From Neodontobutis hainanensis (lineage: Eukaryota; Chordata; Actinopteri; Gobiiformes; Odontobutidae): 64,000 nt of DNA. The notes beneath the pieces were generated by a model. It saw nothing but the letters and a program-made list of their open reading frames with translations, was not told the DNA's origin and ran no database searches. Of the stretch, positions 13,601 to 26,345 are shown one piece after another (positions within the stretch are counted from its first letter, which is position 1; each line of letters begins with the position of its first letter). The stretch is taken from the NCBI GenBank assembly GCA_024349245.1, contig JALDNG010000081.1, positions 882,001 through 946,000 of the forward strand. The letters are read 5' to 3'. The position numbers and the translations under genes were made by a program.

Positions 13601-16600
13601 ACGTTCCATTATTTCCTTTACTTTGTGATCATGCCCAAAAGGAACAAACTCTGCTGGAAGAGCCTGTACTGTACATGTGTCTTGTAAAAAAGATTTTAAT
13701 CATTTACACAAAGGGAACAATTATAACAGTTGATGCTGATATAAGGATAAGAATAAGAATTTTTTTTCATTATTTGACCCATTTTCAGTCGGTTTGTTGA
13801 TGAACAACAGCATGCAGGGTCATAGTTCTTCACTTGTGTAATCTTGGGAGCCACATTTATCCTGGTCATTCAGCTGTGACACACATTTCTACATAATCAA
13901 ACAAAAATATTTTTCTAAAGTTAAACTAAAAAAACATTACATTCTGGCCTTTATCTTATAAACATTTGGTGCACAGTCTTTAATAACACAAACTTCACAG
14001 CTCACTTTCCAAAAGCAGCCAATGCAATTGATTTAGTCCTTCTTGATAAAAGCCTTACATAATATAGTTTAACATTTGAAATTTATTTTTGAAAAAAGAT
14101 TTGATGAAAGATGTGTGTCAAAGATTGGGTGCTAACTGCATATTTCCACCAAAAACAGCATACCCCTTTTTAAAACATGACAGCAAAGAAGCCAGTAGTG
14201 GGGGTCACATGAAGAGGTGAGTGTGTGCTTTGACTTCTGAGTGACTTATGACTACAATCATTTCAATTAACCGGAAACCACATTTACTAACACAAATTCA
14301 CAATGATCAGATTAAAATGAGTGGAGTAATGTTCAGGTTACTTTATACATTGGTAAATAAAATTGAATTACATTATTACCTCTCTATCTTTCTTGGCCTG
14401 TGTGTGGAAGCAATGTAACACACACCGATTGTGAATAAGACATCTACTGTTCCACATAACTTGACTATTTTCCAGCAACTTAATACAACAATGTTCCCTT
14501 AAAGCAGAACTAAAATTAACTCTCGTTAATGTGACAAAAACTCAAGGGCAGGTTATGATTTTATTTTGAAATATGCTCTTATTCATTGCTTTTTATAAAT
14601 AGATTACCTCCTAACACAACGTTTCTGGTGTCACTTCTTGAGTAAATGATCACACAATACTGGGTTAAATTTCTCATGTGACATTTGCAGCTGCACCAAA
14701 GAAAGGAAATACAATCATCTGAAAGTGGAATTAAGGGCATAATTATTGGGGTGAACGCCATGTTCTCTGGCAGCATTCGCATTAGGGTCATGAACACGAC
14801 GCGGTAATCCTACTGTTACCGTCAAGATTTAATTGTGGGCCTCCTCTCATTTTAAAATGTCACAACTTTATTGCTCAAAAAAACACTTCCAACAGCCAAA
14901 GGGGACAGGACATAATTAGAAAATATGTTTAAGCTCAAGGAAACATGATTAAGCTAACAGGCCTTTTGCGCTTTTCTGCATCACTTATTGTTTTTTTAGT
15001 TTTATGGCCTTTTTTTGTTTTAAGGGAACAGAGGACATTCAACAGTAGTTTATTTCTGGAAAAAGAGAGACAGTGAGTCTTCAAATTGTCTTGTTTGCCA
15101 TGGGTTTACGTAGCTGAAGTTGTTTTAGTAAAAGTGAGACAAACAGTGGTTTTCTTGGTAACACATTGACAAGCCAATTAGGCCGGACTCCCTGTGTGGT
15201 CAACAGAATAGACCCCAATTGTCCCTATTAAAATGGATTGATTCCAGCTTTGACTGCAGAGAAGACTGTTTTAGTAGCTCCCACACACTTCTCTTATTGA
15301 AACAATGGCTTTCAACCTATATTTAGTTGTTTTTCTTCTGACAAAACCCCTACTTTCTGGTTTCTGGTAAACTTTCGGTATAAATGTCTTTAGGGGTGGT
15401 TTTACTTAAAGTGCCTTTCACTTCAGGTGAGAATAGTGACACAGTGATGAGCAAAGCTGCGAGACGACAGTTTAGATAACATGTGGGTGTAGTCCACACA
15501 TAGAGGTGTTATTACGGAAAAAGAGTCTCACCCACCCACACCCACAGATATTGTTTTTTGAAAGTTGCATTTTTTGATCATTTGAAAGTAATAAAGAGCT
15601 ACTTCAGGGTAAAATAAAATCCACCAGTGTGAAACCCCCATGCAAAGAAAAAATTACCCTGAAAACATGAAAAACAGGACAGAAATAGGCCTATGTGCCA
15701 TAATACATGGTTGAGCTCATGACAGTGAACATGGTGCCAGATGCTTTTCACCGCATTCTTAGGCCAATGACAGTGAATTATCCAGCTGCTTACTTCCAAA
15801 TGGGAACAGCATCATGAGGTCTGTGCTACATACCATTAGCCCCAAAGCACTAGATTTGGACCACACTCCGCTGTGGCTCTGGCTATGGTCATACTGTGGG
15901 CCTTTTAGCGATGCCACAAGCCCAGAAGTGGTGTTGTGATGTTGACTGGGAAAAGCTGCTTTTTCCACAGAATTTTATGAATTCACCCACTGCATATAAT
16001 TTCCATGTGATTTTAGCCAGTGCTGTTTTTTTTTTTTCACTGCAGACAGAACTAGCCAGATGTCAGTCATTAAGAAACTGTGGTGGGCCATGGCGGGCAT
16101 TTGGATGATCCATGCCTGGTGCACACCTGGTTTCATATTTAAGTTTGAAATAAATCATCCAAATTCATCTAAAGGTCACTATCCTCCTCACTCGAACCCT
16201 GCTGATTCAGGTCGCCCGGTTTGAAGAAAGCACCATTAGACACTGACTTATCAGATGTCAGGGCAAAAATAAGGCGGGTCTGGCATTTCCATTGCCTTGT
16301 TGACACATTGTCTCTTTTTCCCCAAATTTAATGATAAATTTAGGAGCAAAAGAGTTGACAAAGTTAAAACAGTCTTATTCTCCTCTCTGATAACTAGTTC
16401 GATTCTAAACTGCATTTCATTGCCTCGTGCTTGTTACATGTGTAATAAAAATAAAGCTAAATAGAGATTAGGCGGTAACCTGTTGTTCTCCACAGTATGA
16501 AGACCTCTGCACATTATTGGCACATTGTTCCTCACCATCTGCTTTTACATCTGGCCTCTGCTCCCTGTAGGAAAGCTGTCAAACACCATCTCATCTATAT

Positions 16601-17267
16601 TTAGGAGGGGTATTATCAACTGGTGTTGACACTCTCTCCTCTCATTACACTGTTATCACAACCTTGCAACCTTTGAATTAATTAGTTGCGGCAAGTCAAT
16701 TAGCCTGCTTCGGCAAATGCACCGAGTCTGTCAAAGCACACCTCAAACTATGCACACAGAATATCCAGTTTTTGTAAAAAATCTAATTTAAATGAAAAAA
16801 AGATATCTCCTTGCATTCAGATTTTTTCAGGATTTTCTTACAGATCCTTGTCTAAAAGTGAAAACTGTGTGATGTTTTTGAAATGAGACAGATATTATTT
16901 AAGAATGTCTGCAATATGCAAAAAGCTATCTGCAGGTTCCGTCCTGGCAAGATTTATCCTGCAACACGTCTTCATTGCTGTGCAGCTGGGAAATATGCCA
17001 TAAAGTAGAGCCAGATACACTGTGTATATTTTCTCACTGATGATCAAGAAAGCTATTTTTGGTCTTCACTGGCTTCCAAAAAGTCATTAACTGAGAGTCT
17101 ATTTTAACAAGGTTGTTATAAAGTTAAAATCAAAATGGGTGAACACATGTTAATACATACGCAGGAGTACATTACCTTAAACAGTCTTTTTGCTTCAACT
17201 TGAGGAAAAAAAATACTTTTACTTAGGCTTTTCAAAACAAACTTTAAGATATTGTTGAATAGTACAA
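10671..17267. other. Intergenic, no gene seen
   Basis: Unique sequence with no repeat family recognised. The part at about 12,780-13,200 is less AT-rich and repeat-free, which would fit conserved non-coding DNA but cannot be shown from one sequence. Confidence 0.55.
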
Positions 17268-17337
17268 GGTTGTTGCCTCACAGCCAGAAGGTCCTGAGTC
17301 TATCCTTGCTCAGGGCAAAGCTTTTCAATGTGGACTT
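17268..17337 (+). mobile_element. Head fragment of the same teleost interspersed repeat
   Basis: Contains TGTTGCCTCACAGCCAGAAG followed by GTCCTGAGTC, matching the tRNA-like head also seen at 32,264. It is short, diverged and lacks the rest of the element. Confidence 0.55.
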
Positions 17338-19872
17338 CAGAGGTTTTCTAAAAACCAAGTGTATTGGAATATTTTTTGCTGAATTTTTAGTCCAGTAAAT
17401 CAAAACATAACTCGGAAATTGATTATAACATATATTATTAAACATGGGCTATAGAAATGGGATTTCAAGTTTCAGAGAGGGATATTATTTGTTTGCATCA
17501 CTAAATCTGAAACACCAGCCACCACTTTAAGCTCTGAACCACTGATTGTTGTTAGCAGTTGTTGAAAGCTTGAAAGCACACAGACAGTAAAAACATGCCT
17601 TGACTCACGACAGCTTCCCAAAACTTGAAATTTAAGGCATAAAAGTCAGTGTTCAGGGGCTGTGAAGGGTCTGGTGGAAAGACAAGACTGCTAACTGTGC
17701 ATAATATAATGAGTCTACACTGTTTAGAAATGCACGCAGCTTCAGAAACTGCCTCGGCTGTGAACGGCATCTCACAGGAACGTCCACTCAGGGGGGCTGC
17801 ATCTCAGGTGTTCAGGTGTATCCTCAGGCTTTAACATTAAAATAACTGCACAGCAATTACCCAATTTCTCTGCCGCTAATGAAAAAATAAAAGCGGAGAC
17901 CTCTCCTGCCACCCGTGTCTAACTTTAAACTGCATGTATACAGTAACTCTTTGAAACGTTTCCAATGAGAGATGGCATCATTTATAAATAAAACTGTGTC
18001 AAGGACATGTTTCCTTTGTGGCAGACTTCTCCCACTTTTGTTTTTCTCCGCTGTTTTTTGAGACCGTATATGGGCATAATAGTGGGTCGCTTGTGAAAGT
18101 CGAAATCCTGAGGTGACTTCTGTGGACCACGCTTTTACACCGTGGACCCAGTGGACAGTGGGTAATTAGTGTTTTAGAAGTCCCTTTGTACTTTTAAAAC
18201 ACAAACAGACCAGAAAGTAAAACAGACTGACTGGCCATCGTAATTCTTTTTTTTTTTTTTTTTTTTCTGGTAAAGAAGTCTGTGTGGATTAGGCTTGAAT
18301 TTTCAGGGCTTGTGCCAACACCCACAGCACAAAAAGCTTTTTGGCACAGTGGATAAAAATACAAATGTCTATAGCTTAATAAAGAAAGAATTCAGAACCC
18401 AATTAGCTTCACCAAATGAATGAGTATAGTTGGTGCATTTCATCCAGATTTTAGAAATTAGGATAAGCCAATATACCAGATTTCCACTCCGAAAACCTCC
18501 CGAGAAAACAAGATGCTCTGGCCCATATGCTCTGTAATTTGCTTTCTAACAGCTGCCAACAAACTGTGGGGGTAACTCATGACATAGAGCAAGCAGGAGG
18601 TTTCATACAGCAACAAAAGTGTAAGCATTCAGCAATATTCTACAAAACTGTGCAGAGATCCAGAAGGTTTCTGGTATCATGGATCTTTTAACTATTCTCT
18701 GCTCACCTCTGCTTGTCCTACTCTATGGCAGTGGTGTCTCACTCATGGTTAGGACACGTTTAAAGCTACACTGTGTAACTTTTCAGGCTCTGCACTCACT
18801 ATTGGAATTTTCAGGCACCTATTTATTTTAAAAGCAAATGGTACTGTTCCATCTTGCATTAAAAGATTGAAGCTTGTTGCAGGGATGTCCAGTGGGTCCT
18901 TCGCAGAGAACCATGAAAATGACTTTGAGAGTATACGTATATTGTAAGAATTCTGATGCTAACTATGTATTTAATGGCAAAAAGCTACATTTTTACACAC
19001 TTTCTTTTTTAAATGTGGAAAATATCCCCTGCTGTTGTATCACAAATAGTCATAAATGAGATATGGCTCACAGCTGGGATAATCTGACCCCTGAAATTGC
19101 ACTCATTGTCTTTGATATCCTCTATAGACTTGTGCAAATCTGTGGGAAACTATGAGAAATTAGGCCACTATGAGAGGTTAAACTCAAATAATAAAGCCCT
19201 AAAGCCAGTGAATTTCTCCCACATCCTTTAACGGACACTGAATGGCTGCTTTGGCTTTCAGCTCATGCCTGCAATGGATTTTTCTGGCTGTTACAGTCAC
19301 TAAGAACATGCCTGAGCTGCCAAGAGCTGGATGAGAAATGGAGCCGTTAGACCTACAACAGCATAAAACAACTATTTATATCGGCGCTAGCTTCTCCGCC
19401 GGATTTATGATTCTTTTAACCTGTCTCTCCAAAAGCTACTGCCGTCTGAAGCCAAAGCATTGTAAAAAAAAATCACTGGATTCTCAGGTGGGTGCAAATA
19501 AAAAGTACATGCACTGCAGCAAGCTTTAGAATATGCTTGTTCTGTTTTGTTCAATACTTTCAATAAGTTTTATTGAGCTGTTTCATGATGCATTCACAGA
19601 TTTGACAAGAATGTACTCTATGGTATGGTATAGAAAACAAGCACAATGACTCTCTTCAGTAGCACTGCATCTACAGAGCCTTAAAGAAGACACTCTTACC
19701 AAGACATTGGTATTGACTCCTATATGAAAAAAGGCAGAATACTTACATTTTTACTGCACGTAGCCTCAGAAATGTATCAGACCCACTACAACTAATGCTT
19801 TATCAAATTTAGTGGTACATTAGTAGCTGTTAGCAGCACTAGCTAGAACTTTGTGACAATAATGCTGACTAT
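17338..19872. other. Intergenic, no gene seen
   Basis: Unique AT-rich sequence with a 20-T tract. A segment near 18,762-18,782 (AAAGCTACACTGTGTAACTT) resembles a phrase common in fish transposon relics, but no element boundary could be defined. Confidence 0.5.
18247..18266. repeat. Poly-T tract
   Basis: Twenty consecutive T residues with no recognisable element attached. Confidence 0.95.
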
Positions 19873-20312
19873 AGCCACTTTCACACATCCGCACTCGCTC
19901 CTTCAGGGACCTTAGAGTCAAAGCCAGGGTGCCTCGTTGTGCGAACACTGGTGAGCTGATGAGGAGAAGGTCGTGTGTCGAGAGCTGAAGCCTCTGCAGC
20001 TGTTTGAAATTTACTTTAAACTGTTTGGTTATGATCCTTACATGTTCGAATAACAGCCGTTTCAATATTAGCACAAGAATCACAGTGTCCGTGAAAGAGT
20101 CATTTGTTTGTTTGCGTTTTGTTTGCTCCATCAAGCTAAGTAAGCTTCATCCACCGCTCTTCCCTCCCCCCATTTCTCAATAAAGCCACTCTCACTAGTC
20201 ATGAGATGGATGAACATTAACCACGTGGCTGTTTTGCGGACTTAATCTGTCTGTGTAAGCAACAACGTGCGGATTGTGAAATAACCCCAATTACATACGT
20301 GTGAAAGTGGCT
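19873..20312. mobile_element. Candidate non-autonomous DNA transposon (MITE-like, about 440 bp)
   Basis: The ends are a perfect 14-bp terminal inverted repeat: AGCCACTTTCACAC at 19,873-19,886 and GTGTGAAAGTGGCT at 20,299-20,312. A second inverted pair lies inside (ATCCGCAC near 19,887-19,894 and GTGCGGAT near 20,268-20,275). There is no transposase frame. No clear target-site duplication is visible, so superfamily is left open. Confidence 0.5.
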
Positions 20313-22435
20313 CATGTAGTTTAGATATATTAAGAACAGCTTATGTTACACTTTGTCGGTCCAGTAATGCTACTGCTTTAGCCAACATCAAAGTATTTGA
20401 AACATATGTCTATAGCTGTATTTATAATAAATTATTAAACATACTTTTAAATATTGTAGTATATGTTTTGGCTTTATTTTAGAATTCACCATAAGGGATT
20501 TCTTCTGTTGTTAGACACCACACATTTATTTCTATACTTGCCATGTTTGACACCTTTTATGTGTGATCTACATTTTTAAACAGCAGTAGAAGGTGGAAAT
20601 ATTGATACACTCACTTACTCACACTAAGTTTTTGTCTCTCTCCAGAAAGCCTCTGCTTCCTTTCCCTTTCTCTTCTTTTGAAAATCTAAATAGAGCTGAA
20701 ATTCAATTCAAACAAAGCTGTTGATTTCTTTTTTCTGTGAACAGAGTTTGTGATGCTTGGCTTAAATGTGGGCTGTGATTTCTTCTCATGTCTTTATGTA
20801 TGTTTGAAAGTGTAGGTGCATTTTATGAGCAAATGCTTCATGCTGTTTTTAATATGATAAAAGGTTTTTTTGTATAAACAGCTCATCTTTATCCTGGTAT
20901 ATATGTAATAGATTCCAATGCAAACAAATAGTGTGAAATGGATGTAGTGGTGAATTTGAATAAGCATTTAGGGATATGGTACAGGTTAATAACAGTTATA
21001 AATCACACATATTTCACTGAGATTAAGGCTGGGGCTTGTCGATCTTTCTTTGTCGTTAGTCACCCGTTCTCAAAGATCTGACAGAAATACAGGCGCCTGA
21101 ACAAAGGAGACACAGATCTCTAATGGCTATTCTGACCTTGGTTTCTCAGAAAATCAAAGGCAAAAAAGAAATCTAAAACCAGAAACACTTTATTAAATAT
21201 GAATATAATTTATCTTCTACTTTTTTCTATTTATTAATCCTGTCTAAGGTGTGATACAATGCTTTATGCTGTTAAAAATGCAGTAGGCAGAATTTAATAA
21301 AAGTCAAGGGTTAGAAAGGTTAGGTTACATATTTTTTAAACACAATGTAATATTCTTCTGTAATACCTTTATTATCTTTAGCTGTTGTCATTAGCATATG
21401 GTGACCAAATTATTACAAACCAAATGTGGGACAAAAAGCCTGTTTATGGGGGACAAAGTGGGAAAAACACCTTGAGCTGTGTTATTCTACATAATTAGAC
21501 ACCAGAAGCAGAGAAGAACTACTGACCAAATAATACTACATTATTAAGCCTCAAGAATAAGCAGAAGTCTTGTCATACCCAGCCATAGCTATAGCTGCTA
21601 CAATCAATCATTCTTCGATATGATGATTTCTTTATGTTCTGAGGTCACATGAGTCTTGGGTCTATACTAACTCCCTTTTAATTTTTCATGAGCCAAGATT
21701 CACAGGTTGCAAATTTCACAGCTCATCATTGCCAAGCTCGTGTTTCAGGTTAGCAGGAGTTAGCCGAAACACAATAGCCCAGAGGACATGTGATCTCCTC
21801 TGGGGCAAACTCGGGTTAATAATGATAACATACAGTGGCTTTCTTGGGTCTTGGGGTCAGGCTTTGTGTTCTCAAAGTGGCTACGATCCACCAAACAGAT
21901 TAATCACGTCGATAGGAATTTAGAGTGTTTCATGCAGGCGTGAAGCCAACGACTCTGAGTGAGACATGTACGCAGTAGTATCCACATCTGACTGTAAGAT
22001 GTGATATGATATTTCAGTAGTAAGTCACTCAAAGCTAATTGTGTTAAGGTAGGCAAGCGAAATGTGTTTATGTGTGAAAAACCAGCATTACTATTGTAAA
22101 ACCAGGTGATTGAAATAAAGCAAATCAAAACAATGAATGTTTCTGTTATCTTTATCTTAAGAAGTGGGAAGTGTAATACGGCTATATCAACACAAGCTGC
22201 TTTGCTGACTGTACTACACGCGACAAAGATCAATGTGAAAAGCTAACAAATACTAATGATTGAATGCATTTTAAATATTAACACTTTCTATGCATTGATT
22301 ATCTACAGTATTTAATTATTTATATTTTCTTGGTCAGGTTTTGCTAATCAACTCTTTCTTCTCTTACTTTCTCGAGAAATGTTTTGTGTAGTATTCAAAA
22401 TATCCCATTTTAATGACAGCATGATTATATTTCAT
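20313..22435. other. Intergenic, no gene seen
   Basis: AT-rich unique sequence. Short open frames at 21,729-21,923 (+) and 21,904-22,233 (-) show no protein features. Confidence 0.6.
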
Positions 22436-22640
22436 CGGTTGTCCAATAACTGGAAGGTTGGCGGTTCGATTTCCGCTCCTCCCACAGTTCACCCTGCCGT
22501 TGTGTCCTTGGGCAAGACACTTAACCCACCTTGCCTCCAGTGGTGTTCCAACACTGGTGGGTGAATGGAAGCTTAATGTAAAGTGCTTTGAGTGCCTACA
22601 AGGTGAAAAAGCACTATAAAAACTAAAAAACTAAAAACTA
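22436..22640 (+). mobile_element. tRNA-derived SINE, 5'-truncated, alternative 3' tail
   Basis: It shares the head and body of the 6.8-kb SINE (GGAAGGTTGGCGGTTCGATT, GGGCAAGACACTTAACCCAC, CTTGCCTCCAGTG). It ends differently (GTAAAGTGCTTTGAGTGCCT ... AAAAAGCACTATAAAA), followed by a simple AAAACT-type tail. The A-box is missing or decayed. Confidence 0.8.
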
Positions 22641-25600
22641 TACAATAAAATCAATGCCATTTGCCATTGTCTGCCTGATTGTGAGAAAAAAACATTTCTT
22701 TTGTAATAACATGCTTGAATATGTATGTATATTTTAATATTTCCATAATTTCTGCTCTTTTCTCAGCACTGCTTTTTGTGAAAACCACTCACTCGTGTGG
22801 CCTGGGTTTAATTCCAGCTCGGCATTCTTCTTTTTTCAGCCTGTTTCCTATTCATCTACACAGACCAAGTCAAATATATCAAATAAAATTGTGTATAAAT
22901 GAAGCTGACCCACCCATCGTTCCACAGTCTATGCTTTTCTACTGCTACTGAAGCTATAATACATAAGCATTTTAAAAGATCATGATAAATCTTTGTAAAA
23001 ACTTTGTCAAAACCTAAACATTATCTTACGCATCTTCTCACAAGGAATATGCCAAACTATGGTGTGAAAAGTTATTTTTTACATTTTTATTTTATTTTTG
23101 ACCAGGCATGTTTCTGTGCTTTGATTGCCATGTGACAGTGGGTATTTTTGTTTTGTGATGCCTGTTATTACAATCATCAGTGCCTCACGAGTTATATTTC
23201 TTTAACCAGTGTGCTAAATTAGAGCCCTGAATACCGCTACACCTGTACCCTGTCTTTACCATTTAACTCCAAGTTGTCAAAACAGGAAACAGGAACAACA
23301 GGGCATGCAATTTCTGAACTTGACCTTGGCGGATGTGTTAATTGCCATGTTTTACCAAAGGTTTTTCAAAAAATGTGCTTTTTTTTTAACACTGCAGGTG
23401 AAAAGAAATGTCAAGCTCATTGATTGGAAGTGAGAAGAGAAATGGAGATCAGGCACAAAAGTTTTAACAAGCCGGGGAGTCTGATAAGATGTATCTGCGG
23501 GATGGTATTTGAGCTGTTGCCTATAAGGCAGACACACTGAGATTCACAGTTTCCATGGCAACACAACTTTGATTTTTTTTTTCTGTGGTGGAAATATCAC
23601 CGCTTCTTTGTCAGATAATAAAACGTTATTAAAGCCTCTTTTTGAAGTGAATGATTGTGGGAATGTTAAACGGTGAGTGTGTGAAAGCAAGACTGCAGAT
23701 TGTATGCTTCTCTTTAATCTTGAGCTGGAAAGGTTTGTCAGAAAGTTCAAATTGGATTCAAATGACACCACTTTACCATAAATATAAAAGTAACTTGGCA
23801 TTTATTTCCTGTATAGAAGCTTATATCACTGGCTTTGCAAACGGCACATTTTACCTGCCATGATCTAACAGTTGACAATTATTCTAAACTTTTTAGATAG
23901 ACAGGCCTTGTGACTCCAGTAAAAGTGGTGATGTAACGCTGAGACACTGTGTGATAAGTGAAATATCTCTATAACACTCCGTTCTTCAGGCTGTTTTCTG
24001 AGAACTTGGAGAAGGTTATACATTTCTTTCTCTAAGTGAAAAGTTACATTTATTGGAAAATATTGTGTTTCTTATGCACTCTACTGCAAACATGTCAAAA
24101 GGCACATTTACTCTGGAGTGGTATGGTTGGGTCATTACAGTGCAATTGTAAAGGACTTTCCAGAATGTCAGAATGTGTATTACGTGTCCCAAATAAGCCC
24201 ACCATACCACCTTGGTATCCCTTCACTTGTTGTTCCAACTGGACAACAGGTTACTGAAAGGTGAAACTAAACATTGCAGTCTGTTCATTGAATAAAACGT
24301 TACTTGGATAAAATTGAGAATCATAACACAAGCACAACTTCAGTGAGTCCCCAAAATGTAGTTGACAAGTGCAGCAGTATAAGGTCTGTGAATAAATCAA
24401 AAAACAGTACACTTCTTATAGCAGCTGTATATGGACTTAACCACTATCCACACAGGGCTTAGTCGTTAGTCTACTCATTTTCAAAGCACCTACGTTTCAT
24501 TCAACATTCAGTAACAATCATCAGACGAAAGAATTTTTGTCACTTATGATCAGCATATAACAACTATCAGTAAAAAGGATGTCCGTATGTCTTCAGTGTG
24601 TGTGGTAAAGCCTACAGGTGGGACTTCCAGTTTGATCACTGAACACAGCAGCTCCATTAACAGATCTGACGCAACCGTTTCTGTTGCAACACAAATGCAA
24701 TCTAGACACTGAAGCTATTCATCTTTGCAAAATAGGAGGAGATGTTCATTTAAATGTCTCTTCAAAGGTTATTTTTGTTAGGTTTGGGGATTTTTGCAAC
24801 ATTATTAGTTCTTTTTGTCAGTCTACATTATTGTTATGCCTCATATAAAGAAATTTAAAAAATTACTTGTACCTGAAATTATTACAGATTTAGTGTTATT
24901 GTATGTATGTATGTATGTATGTATGTATATTTTCCCTTGTATGCCACAGGAGGAGTCTATGCTTGAATTGTGGTAATTATAGTGATAATTGAACAATGTC
25001 AGTCAGAAAATAAAAAGTAAGTACAAAGTAATTATTTCATGTAATTCATATATTGGCATTCTTTTCTATAGAAAAGGGATATTCATTTGTTTGTTTTACC
25101 ATTAAATATTCAATTACAATACCCTGCTCATGTGAATTCACATTTAGTACAGTGGGGTAGTTGTAGTCAGTATGGTCCAGTTGGTTCAGAGCGGAGACTC
25201 AGAGAGTGACAAAGTGTGATAAATCTTCTGCTGGTGTTTGATTAAACAAGAGAGGAGTAAGATGGCAAACACAGCTCCCGTTCTTCTTCTGAGCTGCTAT
25301 TTTACCTCATGAATGTCAATGAGGTGCTGGTGGGGGGTTATTTATAGTCGAATAAGATTGAATGCGGGGGTCTATCCTCCTCGCCTGATAATGTGGCCCT
25401 GTTTGTCTTCGTGCAGTGATGGAGAGAGGTTTACATTTGCAGCTTCAGGGCCTGAGCAGAGACAGGGGCAGTACTGGAGGTATATGAGGTACACGTGGAG
25501 CATGTAAAAATGAGCCGCCGAGAGGGGCCATGGCCTTCCTGTGATGCCAGCTCAGTGGACACGCAGCACGCAGGACTCATCTCCGCTGCCATGCATAATT

Positions 25601-26102
25601 ACCATAATGAATGTAAAGGGCTCGACACACATGCACCGCAGAGACACTGTGAGAACCCACTGTGATGGACAAATGAACAATCTCCTATGTTCTTGACAGG
25701 CATGTACGAGAGTTCAATGTCCTAAATGTATGATGTATGAATGTTTAATGCATTCATTTATTGTTACCACCATTTCTTTTCATCTTTTATAGTAATTTAT
25801 AAAAGATTGGGTAAAAACACAAAAACTGGAACCAGCTACAGATTGAAATAAGGATTTTTGAAACAATGATGCATTGCACAATTACCAACAAACCCCAAGC
25901 CATCATTCCTTCTTTTTGTTGTTAACACTCCACAAACATTCAAAGTCAACAACGACGACACACACTATGACACACCTGACACACCTGACACTACAGTTAC
26001 CAACAATAACGACTGCACACACACGAGAGACAAACATAGATAATGATAGCAATAAAGTGGCAGGGAATGCATTACATTGTAAAGTGACTTCTTATTAAGA
26101 CG
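22641..26102. other. Intergenic, no gene seen
   Basis: AT-rich unique sequence with the GTAT microsatellite and a small ACACACCTG duplication near 25,972-25,990. Nothing else is supportable. Confidence 0.6.
24901..24930. repeat. (GTAT)n microsatellite
   Basis: Seven GTAT units in tandem, an ordinary tetranucleotide microsatellite. Confidence 0.97.
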
Positions 26103-26345
26103 CTTTACGGTAGAACGGTCCTCCTATAACGGGAAGGTTGGCGGTTCGATTTTCCCGCTCCGGTTCATACTATCGTTGTGTCCTTGGGCAAGACACTTAA
26201 CCCACCTTGCCTCCAGTGCCACAGTGGTTTGGTGGTGATCGGAGAAGGCTGTGAGCACTGTGTGCAGGGCAGATCCCCTCTCTCTCTGCCCCAGGGGTGA
26301 ATAGGTCAAATGGAAGCATGATGCTTTGGGTACACGAGAAGGGAA
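26103..26345 (+). mobile_element. tRNA-derived SINE, third copy
   Basis: Head with GGTAGAACGGTCCTCC and GGAAGGTTGGCGGTTCGATT, body with GGGCAAGACACTTAACCCAC, then a diverged right part with CCAGGGGTGAATAGGTCAAA and TGGAAGCATGATGC. It is related to the copies at 6.8 and 22.4 kb but has a longer, different 3' half. Confidence 0.8.
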
